Shown: positions 25,221-37,061 of the stretch, piece by piece
Layout: each line of letters starts with the position of its first letter
How positions within the stretch are numbered: position 1 is the stretch's first letter
Assembly: GCA_036926295.1 (NCBI GenBank)
Contig: JAVFKF010000004.1
Span: 62,639,001-62,703,000 of the forward strand
Direction: 5' to 3'
Length of the DNA: 64,000 nt
Source: Pachydiplax longipennis
Lineage: Eukaryota; Arthropoda; Insecta; Odonata; Libellulidae
Notes under the pieces: model-generated
Database searches by the model: none
Told to the model about the DNA's origin: nothing
What the model saw: the letters and a program-made list of their open reading frames with translations, nothing else
Translations under genes and position numbers: made by a program

Positions 25221-25699
25221 CGCGAGGTTATTGCCCTAATTTGTTAGATTAATTTTTTATCTCTGCAAATAAAAATTTTTGCAACAAATGTGTAGGTAAT
25301 TTTTGAGAAATTTCGAAAAATTTGTGGCTTCCGGAGCCCATTTTTCCATTACTTATTGAATACCTTGCTATATTTTGCATTTTGCGAGAGGTTTTTGCTT
25401 TAATATGTTAGATTAATATTTCATCCCTTGAAATAAAATCATTTTGCAACGAATATGCAGTTAATTCTTTAGACATTTAGAAAAATTTATGGCTTCGGGT
25501 GTCAATTTTTCTTATTTTTTTATATCTGGAAAATTGTTATTTTGCCGCGACGTTTGTACATTCATTTGCTTGAGTTATTTTATACCTCTTGAAATAAAAT
25601 GTTTTTGCGATGAAATGCAGGTAATTTTTGAGAAATTACGAAACGTTTGTGGTATTGGGTGCCAATTTTTCAGATTTTTTGATAAATCTGAAAATTTTA
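25221..25699 (+). repeat. Left arm of near-perfect inverted repeat in the satellite
   Basis: It is collinear without gaps with the reverse complement of 26102-26580 (coordinate sums are constant at 51801). I saw one internal mismatch plus a few at the ends. Confidence 0.93.
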
Positions 25700-26101
25700 T
25701 CCATTTCTTATTAATTATCCAATTTATCCATTTCTTATTAATTATCTGGAAAAATTTTAGGTTTTTTAGAAAGGTTTTTGCCAAACTTTGTAAGATAACA
25801 TTTTTATTTCTTGAAATACAAAAATGTTTTCAACGAATGTGCAGGTACTTCTTGAGAAATTAAGAAAGATTTATGGCTTTGGGTGCCAATTTTTAATACT
25901 CTTTTTTTTATCTGGAAAAATTTTAGGTTTTCCGCCAGGTTTTAAACTTTTTATGCTTCACTTTTTTTATCTTGGCATCCAAAGCCATAAAAATCTTAAT
26001 TTATTTCTCAAAAATTAGCTGCACATTTGTTGGAAAAATTTTATTTCGAGAGATAAAAAATTAGTCTACGAAATTAAGGCAAAAACCTCCCGGAAAACCT
26101 A

Positions 26102-26580
26102 AAAAATTTTCAGATTTATCAAAAAATCTGAAAAATTGGCACCCAATACCACAAACTTTTCGTAATTTCTCAAAAATTACCTGCATTTCATCGCAAAAAC
26201 ATTTTATTTCAAGAGGTATAAAATAACTCAAGCAAATGAATGTACAAACGTCGCGGCAAAATAACAATTTTCCAGATATAAAAAAATAAGAAAAATTGAC
26301 ACCCGAAGCCATAAATTTTTCTAAATGTCTAAAGAATTAACTGCATATTCGTTGCAAAATGATTTTATTTCAAGGGATGAAATATTAATCTAACATATTA
26401 AAGCAAAAACCTCTCGCAAAATGCAAAATATAGCAAGGTATTCAATAAGTAATGGAAAAATGGGCTCCGGAAGCCACAAATTTTTCGAAATTTCTCAAAA
26501 ATTACCTACACATTTGTTGCAAAAATTTTTATTTGCAGAGATAAAAAATTAATCTAACAAATTAGGGCAAAAACCTCGCA
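26102..26580 (-). repeat. Right arm of near-perfect inverted repeat in the satellite
   Basis: Reverse complement of 25221-25699, separated from it by about 402 bp. The same chance frame (starting MASGVNFSYFF) appears on opposite strands in both arms, showing their identity. Confidence 0.93.
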
Positions 26581-27689
26581 GAACACCTAAAATATTTTCA
26601 GATTAAAAAAAAATCTGCAATATTGGTACCCAATACCTCGATCTTTTCGTAATTTCTGAAAACATACCTGCTCTTTCATTGTAAAAACATATTATTTGAA
26701 AAGATATTAAATAAATGAAGGAAATGAAGGTAAAAATTTCGCGGAAACCTAAAATTTTTCCAGATATATCATAAATTATGGAAAAATTTGCACCAGAAGC
26801 AACAAAATTTTTGAAATTTCACACAAATTAACTTCATATTTGTTGCAAAATATTTATTTCAAGAGTTTAAATATTAATCTACTAAATTAAGGCGAAAAAC
26901 TCGCGGAAAACGTAGATTTTTTACAGATATATAAAAAGATTTGAAAAATTGGCACCCAATACCTCAAGGTTTACGTAATTTCTCAAAAATTACCTGCTCT
27001 TTCATTGCAAAAGCATTTTATTTCAAGAGATATAAAATAACATAAGCAAATGAAGGCAAAATTGTCGCGGAAAACCTTAAATTTTTCCAGATATCGAAAA
27101 AAGTATGAAAAATTGGCACCCAAAGCCATAATTTTTATTAATTTCTCAAGATTTAACTGCATATTCGTTCCAATATCTTTTTATTTCAGGATATGAAAAT
27201 GTAATCTAACAAATTAAAGAAAAAACCTCTCGGAAAATGCAAAATATTTTCAGGTATTCAATTATTAATGGAAAAATGGGCACCAGATGCCATAAATTTT
27301 TTGAAATTTCTCAAAAATTACCTGCACATTTGTTGCAAAAATTTTTTCAAGAGATTGAATATTAAACTACCATATTAAGGCGAAATTGCGCGTAAAAACT
27401 GAAAATTTTCCAGATATTTCATTAAATCTGAAAAATTGGTACCTAATACCTCAAAGTTTACGGAATTTCACAAAAATTACCTGCTCTTTCATTGCAAAAA
27501 CATATTATTTTAAGAGATATGAAAATACTGAAGCAAATGAAAGTAAAAACCTCACGGAAAACCTAAACTTTTTCCAGATATTCCATATATTATGGAAAAA
27601 TTGGCACTTAAGCAACAACATCTTTGAAATTTTTTTGCTTACCCAAACTACTGGGAACTTATAAGATGCAAAATTATTCAAACATACCA

Positions 27690-27990
27690 CACGATAAAAC
27701 CATAACGCAAACTCTCATATTTGGCAATGTTCAAGTTTCTTTGGCTGTTGTTCTGCTCCCGCAAGATGCAATGTGTCTTGCTTATTAAACTGTTGTGGTT
27801 CTGTATGACGTCGAAGTTTTCATTCATGGAGACTGTAATATTAATTGCGAATCATTTTTATGACCGAGAATAGGTGGTTTATCCGATTTTAAAACTAGTT
27901 TACACTCGTCGCTAAGTAAACAAATTTAATCTGTATATAGCAACCCGGGCATTTTTTAGTACAGGACGCAAGGCGATGATTAAAATATTA
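27690..27990. other. CpG-containing unique segment abutting the satellite
   Basis: Non-satellite sequence with several CpGs (CACACGATAAAACC, ATGACGTCGAAG, ACTCGTCGCTAAG) sits between the end of the array and the CpG-poor DNA that follows. It may be the edge of the element in which the satellite amplified. No coding potential recognised. Confidence 0.4.
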
Positions 27991-27999
27991 ATTCAATTT

Positions 28000-30900
28000 G
28001 TCTAACAAATGGTGGATTTTTCATTTGTCTGACTATTTTCAGCAGGAAGCCAGAAACTTTTCCTTTCAAATGGTAATTCATTTATATGCATTGGCGGAGT
28101 AATAAGGGAGAAAAGTCCCGATCACCAAAAATGCATGTTTTAAAATAATATATAGAGGATTGTTCATGAATTTTAGAAATTATGGAACTTTGTGTACTAT
28201 CTCATATCACTAGAGGCCACCTTATTTGCAATAGCAAATGATGCAAATTGAAGTAATTTTACACATCAGAAAATTAAACATTAATCAGCAGAAAGCTATG
28301 CTTTGCACTCTAATTTGTGATAACCATGAAGGAATGGAGATGAAAAGTAATGCTCAATTCCAAATTACTTAACTACTTAGCCGTATTTACTATTTACTTT
28401 TTCATTTTCTCTTTAAGTCATAATAATATGCGATAAACATGAAATATGATTGAAAGAATATTTTCAGCTAAAAGCTGAAAAGATTTAGAATTATCCTTTG
28501 AATGAAATGAAAATTAGAAGGAGTAATATTTGGTTATGTTATTAATTCCCAAAGGTCATATGATGCAGAATGTCATGATTTTAATTAAAATTAACCATTT
28601 GATTAATTGATTGATACTTAATTCATTGTCATTCATTATGTAATCAAATCATTCTTTTATGTTTGTATCAGCTGATCACTCCTCATCTCTCTCCCTACCA
28701 TTACTTTCTTCATTGCCTGTATGTGCTGTAGTATTATATTATTATTATCATCATCCTTTGAGTTAGGCAACCTGCATGAGCACGAAGGCTATGCTAGTTT
28801 GCAAGTGATAAAGGGGCAATCAGCTGATGCATGTCAAAGATCTTTTCTAAGTAGGTCACACACAGATTCGTGAATCTAGGAAATATTTTTGGTTAAAATA
28901 CTGTATTTAGCTATCAATTTTTAATGTGATGTAATAATAAAAATTATAATTTTAACCCCTTTTTACCTTAAAATATTCAACCCACAGGTGGTTTGTTGCA
29001 GCTGGTCTCTCCACAGCTCTATACATTTATTATGTTTACTAAAACTTTGGTATAAACTTCCTTATGTTCTTAATTTGATATTTTTTAGATTAAGGCCGGT
29101 ATTTGCAGTTAGGTCCTCTTCTACCCTAACTCTGCTCCTCTTCTTTTATATATTGGAACATTTTCTGCTACATCACCTGTAATGAATCAAAAACCCTGCA
29201 GGGCAGACTTATAAATTCACCAAAGAGGGATAGATTAATATCTTCTTAATCTGTCTTCAACAATATTTTGCCCTGAATGCCCTCCAATCAGAGGTGAAAA
29301 TGTTTTAAATGTTAAAGAGACAATTTGATCATGTGAATATTGAGATTTTCTGTTTCTCTTTCTTCAGAAATCTTAGCATACACAAAATTTTGAGAACAAT
29401 CCAGTTTAAATTTAGCATTTGAGTGCAAGTTTAAATTTCTGTCAATATGTTTTTTGCAGTATTATATCCTTTGAGATATACTATATAGACATAATTAATC
29501 CCTACTATTTCTTGCAAACTGCCCATTACTCCACCTTTTTGATTGCTACAGCAAAATTTGATGAACGAATCTTTAAGTAAAAGATGATAACCAATCACTA
29601 AATGAAAACACAAAGAAGAAAGATATTTACAGTTTCAATTAAAAATATTAACAACTTGCATAGGAATAATCAAAAAGTGTAAATGTTAATGGTTGAAAAA
29701 TCATGCATTCACAAGAAAAAAGTTGGTAACCAATTTTTCCTTGATAAAGGCATACTAGACGACAGAGTAATGAATAAGTTGGTTCTTAGAGTTTTAAATC
29801 AATACTATTTTAAAAAAGGGAACTACCGAGGGGTTTCTAGACAAAGGGTGTGATGTTAATGTAAATATTAGCAATCCTTTAGGGTAATTCTAATATCAAC
29901 TTAAACTAACTAATTCCCCTGCATTTATATAAATATGAAATGATAATATACAGATATTGAGAAACTTTGTTGAGACTTTTGTATTGAGAAAAATTATTTG
30001 GAACATTTGTAAGATTTGGCTGAGGTGACAAAACAAGCTGTTCAAACCATGGAGGTATTAAGGAAATTGCAGAAAAGCAATGAGGAAATCCTTATCATCC
30101 AATGCGTTCAAGTTGTGATTATAACCAGGGAGAGATTTCTAATTGCAAGTTCTAAGAAGCATAACTTTTTGAGTTAGTATTATTGTTGCCTCACAATTTT
30201 ATTGTTTTCAAACAACATGCTTTTGTTTTGCATTTGGTTCATAGAAAGTAAACAGCTAATCGCTGAGTCTAATTCAATAAATTCAAAGGGTAATTTTCCT
30301 TGCAGAAAGCAGTTTTAGCTAATTTATAATGAAAACAAAAAGAATGAACTTTAACATCTGCTAATGCTGAGCAAACTCTTAATATATTACTTAACAGGTA
30401 ATGACTCAGGTTCTTCACTTTCTCAACTGAAGGTGTAAATTAAAATATTCTCTATGTGATGGGACTGCAAAAAACAATTCAAATGACTGATGAAAGGCTT
30501 ACATTCTCATTAAATTGAATAAAATCAGTCTCCTGAGATAAACACCATTGGCAGTAATGATATATTGAAATTCCTTGTATACTTTAAATAATTTTAGGAT
30601 TACAGTTTAATATCTTACTGTAAATCACACTAGAAATTATGCTAATTTTATAACTTGAAAAATATTTTTTCTTGCAGGAGAGAGTTGATTACAGTGAATC
30701 TCAACTAGTTTAGCACAAATGCTCTTCTGATAATATTTCTATGCTATAATTATGTCATGTAAACTAATATTTTTGCAAGAAAATGTTAGGAAATAAACAC
30801 AGTGGTGTTTGATGGAGAAGAAAAGCAAATCATGAATGAGAAAGGAGACATAATACATTGTATAGTTCTGACAGAAAATTTTAAAGCATTACAACCAATT

Positions 30901-31776
30901 TTTGAAAGAGAGTTAAAATTTATCAGACATGTAGAAAGGAGTAGCACTGAAATCAATTTAACTAGAAATCACTAAGAATTTTGAAGGATGGTTCTTTTAT
31001 GAATTGTAAATACTTTAAATAGTTTATGCAACTGATATTTTTGGGATCTCAAAATTGAGGTTATATTTTAAGGTAGGGACAGCTTGGTGCAATTTCTTTT
31101 TTTTCTAGGATTTTCACTGCACAATTATTACTTCTGCTCCCAATTTTGAGAAGGCACTGAACTGATCAACCTTCCCTACAATTGGAAACTACTAGAACTC
31201 AATACTTTAATGGGAAATTCTTTGTAGTGATAAATAATTCTCAGCGAATATCAAACTAAATAAACGTAGGGTGGAGGATGATTATTTCATACTGGATTAT
31301 ATCAGGAAAGATCCTGATGAAGAGTGTCTAAATCAGAGAATAGTTAATCATATACTTGACTTTTACCTTAATATCTTGGAAAATGGAGTCATATAAACAG
31401 TGAAATTATGCTTCTCCCAACAAATGCAGATGAAGGGATACAAATCTGTGTTTGCACCAATAATGAACATCATTTTGAATACCTATTTCATTTAGATATG
31501 AGAAAAAATAATATAGAAAGAGCAACTCATGCTTCATTACTCAGAAAATAACACATAAAGATAGGACTGAAAAATATAGATATGAGATGAATAAAACTAA
31601 AACAAAATTTCACTTCAGAAGTGACACTAATGTAGTCACTTCCAATGTTGTGTTCAATTGTTCGATGCTTTTGATAAAATATAATTCATAGTTAAAGAGT
31701 AGTCATTTCCCATATTAAAATGAATTTAAAATGTGAAACGAATTTATTTTTAAATTTGGTCATTCTATTTTTACAG
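28000..31776. other. CpG-poor intergenic DNA
   Basis: No recognised gene or element in this stretch. Open frames are short and without motifs. Confidence 0.5.
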
Positions 31777-31903
31777 CGATAGCACATTCTGCAAAAAAAG
31801 GATCACATGTACAGTATTTCTTTCACCTACCATTCGCTGAGGATTATCCTTTATGTCCTTCTCTGAATCCAGAGGAATTTCTGAATGTTCTTTTAGTCAA
31901 GAG
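31777..31903 (+). CDS. Candidate internal exon of an unknown gene
   Basis: A pyrimidine-rich acceptor (CTATTTTTACAG) precedes a 127 nt open segment that ends at a possible donor, GAG/GTAAAA. One frame stays open throughout and reads IAHSAKKGSHVQYFF, then HLPFAEDYPLCPSLNPEEFL and NVLLVK. I do not recognise the family. No convincing partner exon was found nearby, and the other two frames contain stops. It could be a real exon of a gene with long introns or a chance match. Confidence 0.22.
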
Positions 31904-32454
31904 GTAAAATATTATTATTAAATATGTAGAGTAATAGTCCTGAATTAATAATAGGTGTTTCATGGAGACAGTTTGGAACTGTGGTGCATGCACATGATGA
32001 TTTTGGTAATTTGTGGAGAGTTCAGAACCGAATTCTGATGATTAGTCCACATCTTTCAGAGATGCGTCTGCGTCAAGAAAAAGAAACATAAAATCATCTC
32101 ACATGCCACATGAATCTTTTGTAAATAACATATAAATTCATCTTACAGAAAATTAGTTAATAATGGAGGTCCAAAATTTTCTATGTTAAGTATCTACCTT
32201 CATGGTCATACTAAGCACAAATATCTTAAAGATTACGAAATTACTACAATTACATTGGTTGTCAAGAGTACTGGTTTTTCTAAACCTGAAAATTTTTTCG
32301 CTAATTTTGATTATTTTATCAATATTCTTGCAACTTCGAATTAAAAATATTATTTCATGACCAAATTAGGAATCTTTCTTAAGTTCACCTTCATTTGAAG
32401 GTACAGCTAACCACTTAAAAAGATAGTGTAATCCTTGGTGCATAAAATTGAGAA

Positions 32455-32640
32455 GCTTTTAATTTCAGGACTTACCCCCCTCCACCCGTCTTTCTATTAT
32501 CTATTAGCAACACCGAATGCTCGCGTACACGAAAAGGCCGCAAAGCCTTTTCTAATGAGGGTGGCTTCTATAGCAATGTCCAAAGGAATGCGGAAATAGC
32601 GAATGCTGGGAATTTTTGGTAGATAGTAAAAGTATTATAC
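32455..32640 (+). repeat. Dispersed repeat (family beta), copy 1
   Basis: Similar in order and wording to 48225-48410. Both contain TCCACCCGT followed by CTTCTATTA or TTTCTATTA, then CAACA, a GCGTACAC stretch, GGCTTCTAT or GGCTGCTAT, AAGGAA, and a GCGAATGCTGGGAATTTTT-type end. It sits at the left edge of the CpG-rich domain. Confidence 0.6.
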
Positions 32641-33069
32641 TTTGAAAAGGGCACTGGCTGTAATCTAGAAACAGATTCCTCTGGATTATTTACGAGAAGG
32701 CCCAAGAACTTCTGAATATCTTCGATTTTTTCTCACACAATCCCATTCATGTCTTGATTTTAGTTATTTCAGATCATCAGAACCAATCCTATATCCTCAG
32801 CCCACAATGAAAGTATTAATCTTGGAATTTTCTAATAACGTTGTAATTTTTCACAAAATTGGAGAGGAAATGAGAAAGAAACTCCCTTTCCTCGGTAGGG
32901 AGAGTCCGGTAGCGTACTATTGAATGGGACTGTATGAGAAAAAATCTGAGATAATCAGAATTTATTGCAGAAATCATGTTACTAACTTGGATTATTGTAA
33001 TTTGAACGCCAGTTAGAACGGAACAATCGAAGGGTTTTAATGCCAAAATAAAAGCGAATCTCCTGGAAA

Positions 33070-33475
33070 GCCATTAAAGTAGTGTATTCGACTTCCATGA
33101 AAGCGATCCCGGATTCAATTCCCGGTGGGAGACCACATGCGAAATCACCTCATCTGTAAAAGCAATTTTAACAATACTGCTATTCATAGAAGCGAGAAAT
33201 GATGAAAGTTATCGATATACCTTGTGTGACTGATTTTTCATAAATAATTATGGTTACAGCAAAGTCGCAAACCTCGAGCATTTTAAAATCAACGATTTTC
33301 AAAACGACGAAGCGTTACAGGGAAATAGTTGCCAGGACAGATAGTTATTTCTGGTCATTTTTTCCGCGAAGTATTAGAGAAGCCAACAGCAGTCAAAGGT
33401 AGATAGGGTTTTCGGTGTTTCACACCCCCTGCCATACGCCAGTGGCGGTTAGCAGGGTCTATATGTAAATGTAAA
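33070..33475 (+). repeat. tRNA-derived SINE with a LINE-like tail
   Basis: GCGATCCCGGATTCAATTCC with CGGTGGG (33104-33127) is a clear B box. It is preceded by TAGTGTATTCGACTTCCAT, as in arthropod tRNA SINEs. The 3' part ends CCAGTGGCGGTTAGCAGGGT and a TATATGTAAATGTAAA tail at about 33425-33475, which looks like a retrotransposon 3' end. Whether head and tail belong to one element is inferred from their spacing. Confidence 0.45.
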
Positions 33476-34094
33476 ATATGATATTGTCTTTTCTTAGATT
33501 GGGCGTAGTAAGACCATTGCTTCTATGATTATTTAGTAACTACTAAACTATATACCAGGAACTGTTTTATTATAATACTGTAAATAAAATGAAGGCTGGA
33601 AACGGTAAGAAATAACATTACCTGTATTACTTATGAGAGTATTTTCGATCCAAACCCATGATACAGCAGAAAATATGGATGTGTAATACTCAAACCCTCA
33701 AATGAACCCCTAAATATTATGTATCTTATCTCTTCGGGGAGTGGTTGAAATTCATTTTCGAACATTGCTTCGTTTACATTCCTTACGGAGAGTTGCTGAT
33801 ATTGAATAGCTAAATATATATCGATGATTATTATACAAAATAGCTAAGGCGCAAGCGAACGGAAAACTAGTTTCAAATTAGTTCACGAGTAAACGAGGTG
33901 ACTATATGGACCGTAAATTATATTCAGAGAAATTTCTAAAGATAAGCAGACATTACTTAAGATGTAAAATCCCTCCAATCCCCAATTGATTACAAAACCT
34001 GCAATGGGGATTTTTTCTCCTAAGGGTTCTATGCGGAATATAGTAATTAAACTAATAGAGCTCGTTGTGAATAGCCTTTTAAGAGCTGGACATC

Positions 34095-34652
34095 ATGCTG
34101 TGCATAGAAAAAGGTAATTATCTGCTTATAATAGATTTTGTAATATCTCCGCTTATCTTAAAATGCGGAAAACACGGAAATGACTATCATTTAAAATTAC
34201 TTAGATGCCCGAGTTTGCTTACGAAAGACACGAAGGGAACCTTGAACTTCAAAAAATACTTGAGGGTTTATGTAAACATGAAACGTTGGCTTCCTTATCT
34301 AAGAAAATATCAATTGGCCTTGAGGAAATTCAATGACTTACTTTGTTTTTTTTTTATTCTCAAAGGCAGACTAGACGACATTGACCTAGAAATGGAAAGC
34401 GCAGTTTTTCCGAATAAAAAGGAAAGTATTTGGAATACGAAATCAGAGATAGTACGTAAGAAACGAAAAGGAAAATGCATCGACCTGCAGATGCCAGCTG
34501 GAATGCTGTTAAAACAAACGCTGGTTATTGTAGGTGGTCATTACCAGAAAAATGTTGTCATTATAACTACATTGACGAAAAAAGAACCTTCGTACAAGGT
34601 TATTCGGTCAGGTCAGGATGAAATCGAAACTCCCAATTACATTATCCATTAA
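34095..34652 (+). CDS. Unrecognised 185-codon ORF
   Basis: The longest open frame in the window. ATG at 34095 follows an in-frame TAA at 34080, and the stop is TAA at 34650. The product is basic and lysine-rich, with a hydrophobic start (YLLIIDFVISPLIL), a possible nuclear-localisation stretch (RKKRKGK, about residues 121-127) and a C-terminal half containing LKQTLVIVGGHYQKNVVIIT. No domain is recognised. A T-rich tract with AAAGGCAG near 34344-34366 could be a splice acceptor. In that case only the C-terminal 95 or so codons would be a terminal exon. An open frame this long is unlikely by chance at this base composition, but it may come from an old mobile element. Confidence 0.35.
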   Translation: MLCIEKGNYLLIIDFVISPLILKCGKHGNDYHLKLLRCPSLLTKDTKGTLNFKKYLRVYVNMKRWLPYLRKYQLALRKFNDLLCFFFILKGRLDDIDLEMESAVFPNKKESIWNTKSEIVRKKRKGKCIDLQMPAGMLLKQTLVIVGGHYQKNVVIITTLTKKEPSYKVIRSGQDEIETPNYIIH

Positions 34653-35751
34653 TTACATTCTTACTTCTAGATATACATTTTCTGACTGTAGGTTGAGAGA
34701 GTTCACAGTAGGTTGAGAAATGTACATTGAATTGTACATAGACATACTATTAACAAAGAGGGAATTCGGATTTCACTTCTAAATTTAATGATATTATCTG
34801 TACGAGGAACGATTCGAAGTCATTTTAAGAGATTAGATATGTAATCTCGTTCATATCCTAACATTTACATTCATTCATATTTATATCTATATAAAGTAGA
34901 AGTATTTTACACCAGGTACGGCATATAACGAGAGTTGCGTTATAGCGAGCGAATTTTTTGCCATTGTCTGTTTGACAACAGAAAGCATATTTCGTATTAA
35001 ATATACCGGTAACGGACATCTACTGGAGTATATTTAATGTTTTCTATATTTTAAAATTATTTATTTAACTACTATATTTTTTTGGGTATCGCATGTATGT
35101 AAAATGTAAAATTTGTTAACGAGAGAGGGAGAGCATGTTTACAATAATAATAACTAAATTACGATATCACTATATGAGTAACGTTCAGGTAAATATTAGT
35201 AGCTATTCCTATGCTAAATGACTATTTGGTCCAAGATAAGTAAAAACATTCGGATGACGGATTCAAGAATAAAGAGCCATAGATGCGACATACATTATTA
35301 TTGCTGATAACATCGCTATTCATCAATATGATCACTGTTGTGGATGTCCAAAAACCTAAAACAAAGTAACTATTGGTATGAATCAGCTTAAATTCCAATT
35401 TTTTTAAATCTTGAAGAACTGTTTTTAGAACAAAAATAAAGTACTAGGTAAATTTTCCTGGTTTTATTTTTCCTACGCCATTATCGATTATTTATGGAAG
35501 TTTCGGTTGGGGCTATTCATAAGAGTGTTCATGAATAAAAAATTGCCTCAACTTAGGTTCAGACTCCATCAAAGATATGTAACAACGAACAATTCGAACA
35601 AAGCCTTTTTGGAATAAATACAAAGAAATAAACGATAATATTAATACCTGGTAAATAAAACATACGACCCATGAGAGATATATAATAGGACACAGCTTAC
35701 TATTAAAGCGAACGCAACAGTTAAAATAAAAATGTAAATCATTCGACTTAC

Positions 35752-35860
35752 GAAGTGATGGCCATTCTTTAGCGATGACGGTCCTCTTTTCATCTTCCAT
35801 TCACGCCCAAGAAATCGAGTCGAATATAAAGAATTACTGGAAGGAGAGATCATTCTAAAT
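35752..35860 (-). CDS. Candidate exon 2 of gene copy A (left arm of the inverted duplication)
   Basis: On the minus strand a CCTCTTTCAG acceptor precedes 109 nt ending in a GTAAGT donor. An ATG at 35800 opens MEDEKRTVIAKEWPSL up to the donor. An overlapping frame from 35853 is also open (MISPSSNSLYSTRFLGREW). The exon aligns with the exon at 43343-43444 on the plus strand, where GTCATCG is shared and this ATG is ATA. Function is unknown. Conserved splice sites, rather than the peptide, are the evidence. Confidence 0.4.
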
Positions 35861-36469
35861 CTGAAAGAGGAAAATACACATTAAATTATGAAATGCATGG
35901 CAAAGGGCAACGTCCAAATATTTCTCATTTTAATCTCTTTATGATATACTTTGATGATACTAAATAATCGCGCTCCCGTTAAATCGACGATATATTGAAT
36001 TTGGATCCAATTCCGATGACTCAATTCCAAATAAGATTAGAAAAAATTTTAATTAAAAAAGACTTCATTCACTAACGCGACTTAAAGGTGCATAATCCAT
36101 TCAAGGAATACCGATACGAAATCTAAAAAAAAAACATCGATTCTAGATGGACTGTAATAAAATACAATGTATTGCATGGTTAGGGGTTGTGTAGTTATGA
36201 TACCATTATGTCGTAACGGAAAAGTTAAAATGATGAAGTAACGGAAATCGAAATTTAAATTTCTGTTCGAATTAAAACATCACTTGACGGCATCATCAAA
36301 CCACATTGAAGATTTACCGACAATTAATTAAAGGAATTCGAGCTCGCATTTATTATTTCTCTGATATACTACCACAAAAACCTAATACTTTGACACGATT
36401 AACCTCACCTCGTCCTAATAAGCCGACAAAAGCGGAACTATATTTCGTTGAAGATGCTAAATACTAAAA

Positions 36470-36549
36470 TTCCCAATAAATTAACAATAATTTGATTCCA
36501 AATAAAATTAACAATAATTTGATTCCAAATAAAATTAACAATAATTTGA
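36470..36549. repeat. 27 bp tandem repeat, 3 copies
   Basis: TTCCAAATAAAATTAACAAT followed by AATTTGA is repeated three times (26, 27 and 27 bp) inside the intron-like part of the left arm. It is absent from the right arm. Confidence 0.9.
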
Positions 36550-37040
36550 TGTTGAGAAAAGAAAATTGGACTGAAAAGCAAAATTTGAATTTCTAATTTC
36601 GATTTCCGTTACAACTTTAGTTGATTGAACTCACAGCAACCACGGAAAATCTAACCTAAAATTAATTTCGAGAAATCAAACCCACGATTATATACTAACT
36701 ATAAAATATATTATAATTTAAGATACCTCGTAGTCAGTAAATAGAATATAAGTAATACAAGGCCAATGTTCTGAGGATTGAAACCTTATGAAGATCAACC
36801 GGTATCTGGAACAGAAATAAATTAATTGTCACTTAACTGAAATTTCCAGTAGAAGCACTAGCAGTAACCGATTTTAAACAAAACCAATCGAATATTTGAA
36901 TCGCAGAAATTCAATCTTAATGAATTCAGAAACGACGGAAGTATATCGTAACTCTCAAGTACCAACATTAATTATTTTATTAAAATGAACAATTTGGAAT
37001 TTTCTATCTAACATAAGCTATTACACTTCAATCAACTTAC

Positions 37041-37061
37041 CAAACTTGGAAATTCCTCCGT
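37041..37061 (-). other. Exon-1-like segment of copy A (start codon degraded)
   Basis: The minus strand reads ACG GAG GAA TTT CCA AGT TTG, then GTAAGT. It aligns base for base with ATG GAG GAA TTT TTA AGT TTG/GTAAGT at 41991-42013. Here the ATG is ACG. If this is a transcribed exon it is 5' UTR, because exon 2 stops at once in this frame. Confidence 0.45.

Larger units (their letters stand above)
25080..27650. repeat. Satellite array, diverged dimer-like units with an orientation switch
   Basis: Related monomers of a variant type carry GGTGCCAATTTTTCAGATTT or GGCTTCGGGTGTCAATTT. They run forward to about 25970 and then in reverse complement to about 27650. The symmetry centre is near 25900. 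Confidence 0.9.

Noticed and set aside
21476..26312. Many 60-124 codon frames on both strands
   Set aside because: They recur at satellite-monomer spacing and in both orientations; they are by-products of the array.
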